From Larus michahellis (Eukaryota; Chordata; Aves; Charadriiformes; Laridae): a stretch of 64,000 nt of DNA. Below the pieces are notes generated by a model. That model was not told the origin of the DNA, searched no databases, and worked only from the letters and a program-made list of their open reading frames with translations. Where the stretch lies: assembly GCF_964199755.1 (NCBI RefSeq), contig NC_133897.1:68690661-68754660 (forward strand), read 5' to 3'. Positions 21,713-31,100 of the stretch are shown here, piece after piece. A program made the position numbers and the translations under genes. Every line of letters starts with the position of its first letter. Position 1 is the first letter of the stretch.

Positions 21713-22061
21713 TGTCGTGGTTTAGCCTCAGACGGCAACAAAGAACCACGTGCCGCTCGCTCGGGCCTTCCTAATACAGGAAGAATCAGAAGAAAAAGGC
21801 AAGACTCTTGGGTTGAGACAAAGGCAGTTTAACAGAACAGCAAAGGGAACAAGCAAACAACAACAATAACACGGACAGAGGCATATACAAACATGATTAC
21901 GGGACCAACGCTCCCCGCCGCTCACCGACCGGACCCGGGACGCCCCAGCCCGCTCCAAGCGGCGACTTCCTGCCCCCTCCCCCGGCAGCTCAGGGTGGGC
22001 ATGGCTCACATGGCATGGAATACCAGGAAAAATTAACCCTATCCCCGCCGGAACCAGGACA
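21713..22061 (-). repeat. 5' LTR of the ERVL provirus
   Basis: 349 bp with TG...CA ends. It is followed on the plus strand by tgcccc and then by sequence homologous, inverted, to 61516 and downward. Confidence 0.92.
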
Positions 22062-25000
22062 TGCCCCCCAAATAATGCTGCGGCCCTGGCATTCCCTGCC
22101 TGTGGAGTCGGTGACTGTAACGCACCTTGATGAACATGCTCAAAAATGTCATCCCTACAGCATTACATGTTGTTTTCAATATGCTTCAAGGATGGAGAGA
22201 ATGATTGGAAACACACAAGCCTGGACTTCAGGGCTTCCACCTCGATTCCAGCAATGCCCAATGAAGGGGAAGAACCGTTGGTAACCATCAAGGGATCTGG
22301 AGATTTTTAAAATGGACACGTCACAAATTCAAGGTCAGAACAAAACGGTTATTTAATACTAACACCAGTCTTGATCCGCTTACCAGCAGAGTTTGAATAG
22401 AGGGAGGATAAAGAAGTTTGGCTTTTCTTCTTTTTTCTTCCGCATTCATTCCAGGAGCCTAGTTTGGCAAGAGAGCAAAGATTAGGAAGAGAAAATGCCT
22501 GAAGAACAACAAAATGAGCTAGTAGAGACTGTGGAATTTCGGTGAGCTGTGGGAGTGGCTTGTACGAACCCTCAATATGTGTCAGGATGCTGGGGGGTAA
22601 ACTGCTTTTGGAGGGATGCAGGCTCCTGGTGTTTGACATTTTAGCCAGGGAGGATTTCCTGGGACATTGTGGGGGGTAAGAGCTTTGACATTTTAGGGGT
22701 TATTACCAGTCTCAGGAATATCTGGAGCAGGTGAGGTGCCAGGAGTTCCTTTGAGGCTGCAAGTAATGAAGAAGTGGCATGATCCTGGAAAATGTGGTAG
22801 ACTGAAGAGGGAGGTTTCAACGAATGATGATCTGGAAACAAAAACGTGGATGTTTAAAAACTGGACAACGTTGTAAAGTCCAAAAGAGCGGAATGGATCT
22901 AAGCCAGCTGTTTAATTTTCTGGTTTAGATACACATCTATTTCTTCTCAGATCACAGGTGTCCCGCTTCCACATCCATCTTAACGTAATAGAGCAAAGAT
23001 TGTTCTAAAAATATAGCAAATAGATGAAGACTTCAGTCATTTGCTTGTGCTCATGTAATTTCTCTACTGATTTCTTCCAAGCTTATTAACTTCTAAAAAC
23101 CAAAAAGGGGTACGGGGTATGTTTGTGGGCAAGATCCTCCCTGCTGCTTCCCTCCAGTTGTGCATTTCTGGTGTCCTTCTCAGTATCAGACCACCCGTAT
23201 TTCAACAAGGTTCCTTCTGTCTTGCCTGATCCCGCCAAGAGGGTTACGTTTTATGAACAGAAGGATTTTTCCCCAAAGGAAGAACAGCCTTAGTTTTGGG
23301 GTTTGGCCCTTCTTTAATCTGGCTTTGTCTAACTCTTTTACAAAGAGTTGAAGGCTGCTTACAGCTCTATTAATACATGAACTCAGAACTCATGTCTGTG
23401 GATTGTTTTCTTTTGAAGGTAATAACGCGTTGAGGTTAAATTTGTTGTTTGTAACCTAAATTAGTTCTCAGGATTTGCACTGCCCTTTGCAGGGTTAATA
23501 TGTGAGGTGGCCATAGTTTAGGACACCTCCTCAAATAATTTGACGGAGAAGAATATGGCCTTGATTCTCTTGCTCCTGCAATTCACTGAAAATCTGCTTT
23601 ATCCTGCGAGTTGTGTCCCACCCCGTCCCCACAGTGTTGGATGGTAGGCAATTGTAAATAGTTCAACTTGAAGTTGTTTGGCAGTGGTTTAAGCACGATT
23701 CCATGTTGGTTTAGCAAATGAATTTCGGAATGCTTAATCTGGAATGCCCATTAGGCTGAATATTCAGGTTTAAGAGATGCTACAAAGATAAACCAGGTGA
23801 TTTTTGAAAAACATCCGGTACTGCGGTGTCATGAGTGAGCATTCTTGATCAGAATTGACACAAAATTTAGAACTGTTTGGTTTTAGGAAAAAATAGAATT
23901 CTGCTGCTGAACTTGAAATGTTCTTTAATCTCTTGAAAGAAAGAAAACCTTCTAGTGTGGTCAAACCAATCAGGGCAACCAAGATGATTATGGGACTGGA
24001 GCACCTCCCTTATGAGGAAAGGCTGAAAGAGCTGGGACTCTTTAGCCTGGAGAAGAGAAGGTTGAGGGGGGACCTGATTAATGTTTACAAGTACCTAAAG
24101 GGTGGGTTTAAGGAGGACGGAGCCAGGCTCTTTTCAATGGTTCCCAGCGACAGGACAAGGGGCAATGGGCACAAGCTAGAACATAGGAAGTTTCGCTCAA
24201 ATACACGGAAAAACTTCTTTATGGTGAGGGTGACAGAGCACTGGAACAGGCTGCCCAGGGAGGTTGTGGAGTCCCCTTCTCTGGAGATTTTCAAGACCCG
24301 CCTGGATGCAGCCCTGAGGGATGTGCTTTGGGTAATCCTGCTCTAGCAGGGGAGTTGGACTAGATGATCTCTAGAGGTCCCTTCCAACTCTGAAGATTCT
24401 GTGATTCTGTGAAACCAAGCGTTTAGGCAATGTGACTGAAGTTAAGCTTTATACCGATTAAAAAAAAAGTCTACCATGCTAATTAGGTTCTGTCATTACC
24501 AAAGAAGATTGCAAGTAAATAATAGAGTAGAGGGGGTGTTATTTTAGAACAGTGTCTGAGTGTGTTACACAGAATTGCATTTTCGGTCGGTGGAAAACGA
24601 TGATTTGTTTGGAAGTGTGAAGCCTGCATATGTAATGACACTTGTGCCGGTGTGTGTATATATGCATATATATGCAACATGCAGCAAGGGAGGGAGCAGA
24701 GCCCATGTCCAGGAGTGCTGACCACCTCTCTGGTGACACCGGGAGGACAGAACAGGGTCTCCGCACGCCTCCCCCAAAGCCCAGATCAGATGTGGACCAG
24801 ACACTGCAGCTGGGCTTCGGTGAGATGATGTGCCATCCCCATGCAAGCCCCTGCCACGGCAATGGTGGCGGGAAGCTGAGGGACCCCTGCCCAGCACTCC
24901 TAGTCCTTCTCGGTCCACAAAGTGGTGGTGATGGCGGTGTCCCTTCCGAGCTGAGTGACAAACACCACCGCGACAGCCCGTGGAGAAGGAGGAACGTCTG

Positions 25001-27239
25001 GGAGGGGTTGGTGGGCAGGGGAGAAGACGGGCAGCAATTCAGGTGTGCCCTGCTCAGCTCAGGCAGGAGCCGAGTTCACGGTCTGCGATTTTACACCCCG
25101 AGTAAGACCGCCCAGACCCATGCTTGGCCACGAGACGGAGTCTGCCTCCTGGAGTGCCCGTTTTGGGGTGGGAAGCAGGGACAAGCTGCGAGGTGCCTTT
25201 AGGTGCCAACTGGCTAAACACACACGAGCCATAAGGCAGCTGTGGTGACAAACTGACTCATATCCAGGGGGATGGTACCCAAGGCAAAGAACCGCCAAGA
25301 TTAGCCAGCGAAAGCCCCAGCAAAGGCGCGCTGTGGGGAGTCGCAGTGCTGCTTTGGAGTCTGGGATAGCACTGTGCCACCCGGCATCATCCTGAACACA
25401 TGAGAAATAGAGAAATTGAAATGCCAGATTAATTAGATTGCGCTTTCCATATCTAAAATTAGGGGTACAGCTAAAATCACCAACCATTCCTCCAGCCCTA
25501 AGGTTAATTGTTCAGTTTGTTGTGCCACGAATTTGAAATATGCAGCTTCAGCATCCAGGTGTGTGAAGCTGCTTTCACACTGAAGCTGCTCTAAAGGCAC
25601 AGACTTTGGGTAACGCACAATTAATGAGCTCAGATTCTGGAATGATCTGCATTCACTATCGGATTACTATCCAGTAATCCATGTAAACATGTCAATGTCT
25701 GGTAAAGGGATTCTGGATTTACATGCACCAAATATCCTAATTTTGAGTCATTACACATCAATGTACTGAGCAAGAAGCTCAAAGGCGCAGTAAGGAATTA
25801 AGTCCTGACCATCAGCTGCATAAATCACAGGCACTGAGAAGTGTAACTGATGTAAAACTGCACTGTAAAGACATGCCAGGAATTACGGCGTACAGCCTCA
25901 GGCACATCCAGCTGTTGTTGTATTTGCCTTTAGAAAAATGGGAATTTTTTGCCATATACAGGAGAGAGAGGAGGAAAAAACCCAAAACATTTAATGTAAG
26001 GTGCAACAAGAGACTCCACTCTAAAAAGAAAGACTCTCAGTCTGGTGGCATTAATTTAATGAAACTGTCACTTCTTTATGCGTTTGGTTATTGACGTCTA
26101 GAGATCACAACAGTCTCCACACCAAACACCACGCACAAAGGAATCCAATTGGGACAAAACCTTTGGACGGGCACCGCAGCCACACTGACCCTGCCATCAC
26201 TGTCAGGTACTTTTCCAGCACACACAAAGCCATTCACACAGGTGTTTTAAAATCATTTAACAGCATTAAAACCCCTGTCCTGGTGAGGACAAGGAAGTGG
26301 TGTTACCAGGAAGCACAGAGGAGCTGCTTTAGAATAACAAACACAGTTCCCAGAGAAGATTTCTCTGCTTTTTCTGAGAATTGTCCTGTGGTGGGTTCTG
26401 CTGCAGGGTGGGAGAAACTGCGGCTGGGGGGACATGCCTGGCAGAGGAATCCTGCAGCCCCAGGGCTGGCTCCACAGCTGTGCCCAGGGTAGGGGGTCCC
26501 AAGGCAGGAGAGAAGCCTCAGCATCACCCTGTGCCACAGGGCAGCTGTACGAGTCTCACGTGGGCCACATCTGCCTTGGGGGCAGGGAAGAGCCCTTCCC
26601 CAAAAGACCAGCCTTCCCCCTTTCCTAGAATATTGTCCGGTGGGTTCAGCGCTCTGGCTTTCTCTCTGCTGTGGACAGAAACAGGAGCGCTGCAGGTGAG
26701 CTTTGGCTTCACAGAGCTAAACCGAGAAAGACCTTGCATCTTTCCTTATTCAGGAACTCAAACAAATGGATGGGGAGAGGAGAGGGAGGGAGAAGCCTTA
26801 GTGAGAGCCCTGAAGCAGAAGTGAAGCGGCAATTAAGTTCCTAAAGGAACGGGGAAGGTCGTTTTCATTAAACCAGACCCCACCATCACTTAAGACTCCC
26901 TGCAGGCATAAAAAGTTAGTGGGACCTTCTGTGACAAGGGCTGCCCCAAACGGCCATTCCTGCCCTGAGAGCTTCCATCTGCCCCCTTTTGCTCCTCTTA
27001 GACTTCAAAATTCGTTTTCACGCCTCATGTGCCTCTCCAGGAGAGAAAAGTCTCTCCGGGACGTGGCTGCAGCAACACGTGCACATTTCCACCCCAGAGG
27101 CAACAGCTGATAAAGCATTAGGAAGCACTGTATCAAAAAACCCCCCTTTAACAGCGGGGCAGGGCAAGGGATTGCCCTCGAGAGCCAGCCGAGGCCACCA
27201 GGAGCCAGCCCAGCACTCGCCAGCCTGCTTGCCAGCCCC
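22062..27239. other. Non-coding outer part of the left arm
   Basis: The sequence is mirrored at about 55.9-61.5 kb with several per cent divergence. The open frames here are not preserved in the mirror copy, which argues against coding. It contains the CR1 at 23968-24411 and a short purine-pyrimidine run (tatatgcatatatatgca) near 24660. I recognise no gene. Confidence 0.5.
23968..24411 (+). mobile_element. CR1 LINE insertion, left arm only
   Basis: Plus-strand CR1 with the usual landmarks (tatgaggaaaggctgaaaga, ctggagaagagaaggttgag, gcactggaacaggctgccca, ending attctgtgattctgtg). It is flanked by a direct repeat aaacc (23963-23967 and 24412-24416). The mirror position near 59615 in the right arm has the empty site with a single aaacc. 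It therefore inserted after the arms separated, or was never spread by conversion. Confidence 0.93.
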
Positions 27240-28140
27240 ACAGCGGCTGCTTTAGCCGGGCTCCCTGCAGCGGGCCCTTGGCCGCCGCTACATCACGGTT
27301 CGTCACCATGGTCGAACGCCGCGTCCGCGTCCCTAGTTGCACCGCTGCCATGGCGGAGCCGGGCGCAGGCACCGCAGCTCCCCAGCGGATGGGCAAAAAG
27401 CGGTGGCTGCGCTACCTCGATAGCGCTGGGTAAGCCCAGCAATGCCATTCCCTCACCGCCGGGGAGCACAGGAGGCAGCAGGGGGCGCGCAAGGACCCGT
27501 GATGCCCGCCTCCGTCCTGCGGGAGGCGGAACGGCTTCTCCAGCCTCTGGGTCCTCCGTGGGGCCCCTCCGGCCTCCGACGGGCCCCCCGGGCCTCTGTG
27601 GGTCCCCCGCGAGGTCCCTCCGGCCTCTTTTGAGACCCTGCGGCCTCCCCACGGCCTCTACGGGGCCTCTCCCTAAAGGGAGACGGGACCGTCCCCCTCT
27701 ACGGCCCCCCAGGCCTCGGCTCGGGGCTTTCTGGGAGGGAAAGCTCCCCGCCTGGCCGGGGGCGGGCCGGCACAGGCCCGGCCCAAGCCGGGAGGAGGCG
27801 GCGGAGGGCTGGGCGGCCGTTCCCACCTCCCTCAGGCAGTGCCGCGCATGCGCGCGCCCCGCCACCTGCCTGCCTGCCCGTCCCTCCCCTCCCCTCCCCT
27901 CCCCTCCCCTCCCCTCCCCTCCCCTCCCCTCCCCTCCCCTCCATTTCGCAGGGGCGGGGGCGCTCCCCGGCAGCCAATAGGGAGGCGGCGCCGGGCGCGC
28001 GGGCCGGGCGCCCTTCCGCCGCGTGCCGTGTGTCCCGATGGCTGCTGGGGGCCCTCGGCGCCCTCCTCGCCGCCGCCCGCCGCCCCGCGCCGCCCGAGGG
28101 CCTTTCGCCGGAGGGGGAAACCTTTGGGCTCTGGAAAGTA
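27240..28140 (+). promoter_or_regulatory. CpG-island promoter of SENP unit 2
   Basis: A G+C- and CpG-rich island surrounds the first coding exon and the start of intron 1. I see no TATA box, as is usual for housekeeping-type island promoters. The island is mirrored at about 55.0-55.9 kb. The transcription start cannot be placed from sequence. Confidence 0.65.
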
Positions 28141-31100
28141 ACTTTGGAAGTTTGGGTCCTGTGAAGGGGAGTCAGCCTGGTAGAAGCTGAAGGAAGTTTC
28201 AACCCGCGGTTCTGTGTGTTCTTTCCTCAGCACTTGTGCACCTGCGGACGATCCTGCCGAGACTGAGGCAAAAAAGAGAAGGACAGGTATTGCACGTTAC
28301 AGAAGTCTTTAATGTGCCTGATTTTTCTGAGGTTTCATCTACCTTAGAAAACTCTGGCTTCTGTACTTGTTTTTACTTGAAAAGTAAAATTGCAAGTTGA
28401 CTTATTTTTCTAATACTGCTGCTTTTCTGTGCAGGTGTCAAATGGGCAGACGTTTGCTGCCCAGAGCCATCTCAGGGTGATCTTATGACCAGGTAGAGTC
28501 TCTTTTCATCGTGGTTCTTGTTTCTTTTGGCTCTGTGTGCGTGTCTCTTTCCGTCCCTGTTCTTCTCCCCGCTTTAAAGCCTGGCGCTCTCTTTAGCCGT
28601 GTGGCACTGTTGTGTGCTTAAATTGTCAGTGGTTCACCTAAGCTCGAGGGGAGAGAAGGAAAGAAAGGAACTGAGAGAGTAGGATGGGTTCAAGTAAAAG
28701 GAACACTTTCTTGCCTTTTTTTGTGCCTTTAACTACCAAGGGAAGTCATTTGACAAAGCTTGTGATGCCTACTCTTACCACGCTGGACTGAAAGTGGAGA
28801 ATACCGTGAGAGTCTGTTGTAGGTCTCCCTCCTGGAAAAGGTCTCCCTGTCCTTGTCTTTGGTGACAAGGCAACTTCTTGGTTTTGAAGAAGGCACGTGT
28901 ATACGGACAACTTTAATGTCTGTGCATTTGTTTGCTCTTCAGAGTCTGCGTGGTTTTACTGATAATCCTCTCCAAATGGGCATAGTCACTCTCTTGACTA
29001 GCCTACAGAAGGCAAGTAAATATCCTGTAGGTGTCCCATTTGTAGTTCCCTGTGCTGGTCTTAGTTTCCGTAAGCTAACTCTATGTGGCTGTGGGTAGAG
29101 TTGCAGACGTTCATGTTATACCTTGCAGTATAACACCTAGCACGCAGCCTTTATCCCCAGTAGATCCCAGAGCACTTGACAGAGGAAGTGCTGGTTGCTT
29201 CCCTGTTTTCCAAAGAATGAAACTGATCAAGAGAAACCAAAGGAGTCTTGCAAAGGGAGGTGGGAAGGAATTTACAAAGCCTCCAGCGCTTCATTCTATC
29301 CCAGTCTTGCTGCCCCGAAAGAATCGTGCTGGAAGCTGAGAGGATGTTGTCACACATGTGCAACTGGGGCTCCAGTCAGCAGGAGCCTTGAGAAAGCATT
29401 TCTTATCCCGAAGGTGAATTCTTGAGAATTCCGTGGGACAGTACAGGTCCACAGCTCACTACTCTCTCCCTTTCTCTCTCCCGCTCCTCGCAGGGGCTCC
29501 CCACCAGCAGAAGATACTCCGCAACAGGATGGACCAGCGAAACAAGCAGTACCTCTGTCACCTGGTGAGGCCAAAAAGTCACCTGCCTGTGATGTGGAAG
29601 AAAAGAAACTGCCAAGGCTGCAGAAAAGAGCAGGCGGCTTTACTCCGCTCACAGAGGTACCGTAGCTGACAGGCTGTTGGACAAAACTGAAGGCTGTGAA
29701 ACAGCTGCAAGGAACCCCATTTGTTATAGGTGGTTCTTCAGGCTTTTTGAAATCTGCAGAACTTGGGTTTAACCTGTTAGGGAGTGTCTGCGGCTGTGAC
29801 TGCCTGGTGCAAAGGTCAGCACTAAAGCTGGTTTGAAGGATTTACAGGATTTAAGCATCTTATGCTCCACGCACTCCTTCAGTTGTGCTCTAACCTAAGG
29901 GTTTGTGGGGCTTCTGTTACTCGGGCAAAAATGAGTCCAGGTTTAGCAGCAGTCTCCCAGAGCAGTGCTAACCGGATTCCTACAATTATATGGGATCTGC
30001 CTCTCAACCTGTCCTACCATGAAGATAGAACTTGTAATAGAAGCTTTTCCTGATCCATGGCGTTACCTTGCTTGTGGGGGACCTGAGCATCTTGTGTACG
30101 TCCTCGGGATGTCACCGAGCCGTGGATGCGCACTGGGCGTGGTTGCGCTGCGTGTAGCAGTGGTCACAGGAGTTCACTTAGTTACGCTATGCAACAGGGA
30201 GGGGGAGTTGAGGTTCCCCTGCTTGTCTGAATTTTGGCTGCTTTTGTTCTTGGGAGTTGCAGTCTAACTGAGCGCCCCCTTTTTTGCCTCTTGAGGATTG
30301 ACTTGGAAAGGGCTAGCAAGTCCAGAGTTTACAAAGTCTGCGGGGTGATGCTCAGTACAAGGAAAACCAGGGGTTTTCTTATCCTGCTAGCCCACGTTCA
30401 ACCGAGAAGAAGATGCTCTTGCAGTTCAGAGTATTTTATACCAACAGACCTAGTGGTTTATTTGCATTCCTTAGGCAGACTTAGATGGAAACGTCCAAAT
30501 TGCAACCAGTTGCATGCACAGCCTGGGCTCCCGATTGCCTGACTGCAGTGTAGCTGCCTCAGTTTCCCCCTTTGCTGGTGCTTCAGGTCCCTTGAAGTTC
30601 CCCCACCCTCACATTCTTTCAGGCTCCTGACTCAGCTGCCTTGGCATGGAGAATGCCTGCTGCGGTTGGCTTAAACCTCAGCGTTGCGAGGGCTGCAGCA
30701 CCACATGGGAAAGGCGTTTGCTGTGTGTTTGCCAGTCCCCGTGTTTTATCTCCGCTTCCTTGGCGAAAACAAATCGAAGCAAACCTGGCCCCCAAAGTTC
30801 CAAGTTGGGATGCTGAAACCAACCAAGCAACAAAAAGGGCGATTGCTAACCTAGCCGAAAGCCGGCAAAGGCAGTTGCTCTGTCACCTGAGCTTCATTTC
30901 CAGGCCGTGTTTGAGTTGAAAGCTGCCCACAGGTTGGCATGCTCGATGCTCTGTTTCACAAGTCCTTCCCCATTTAATTGTTCATTTCAGGCCATGGAGA
31001 GAGAGGTCATTGCCGCATTAGGCAAAGGTGAGCCGGATGAGGTCATGAGCAGTGCCTTCAAACTAAGGGTCACGCGCCAGGACATCCGCACCCTAGGGAA

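Larger units (their letters stand above)
15631..22061 (-). mobile_element. ERVL-type endogenous retrovirus (provirus, no env)
   Basis: A 6.4-kb element bounded by two 349-bp LTRs that differ at three positions by eye, so it is young. In order on the minus strand: 5' LTR (21713-22061), tRNA-Lys primer site, a leader frame, gag, protease, RT-RNase H, integrase, 3' LTR (15631-15979). No env is seen between integrase and the 3' LTR, as expected for ERVL. Several lesions make it defective. The flanks are not a target duplication: gaggct precedes 15631 and tgcccc follows 22061, and they belong to different parts of the SENP amplicon. Confidence 0.93.

Noticed and set aside
22349-22841. Two frames with Ser/Leu/Pro-rich products resembling a frame at 60734-61117
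   Set aside because: The arms interrupt the frame differently, so coding constraint is not supported.
27881-27942. CRISPR-like or telomeric array
   Set aside because: It is a plain pentanucleotide microsatellite without spacers, and the genome is a vertebrate's.
27441-28233. Long proline/arginine-rich frames on both strands around 27.4-28.2 kb and 54.6-55.6 kb
   Set aside because: They follow from high G+C, few stop codons and the CCCCT repeat in the CpG island; they are not preserved between arms.
28943-29020. Exon 4 with acceptor at 28942 and a GC donor at 29011
   Set aside because: That choice breaks the phase with exons 3 and 5. The acceptor two bases later and the GT donor at 29031 fit both neighbours and the mirror copy.
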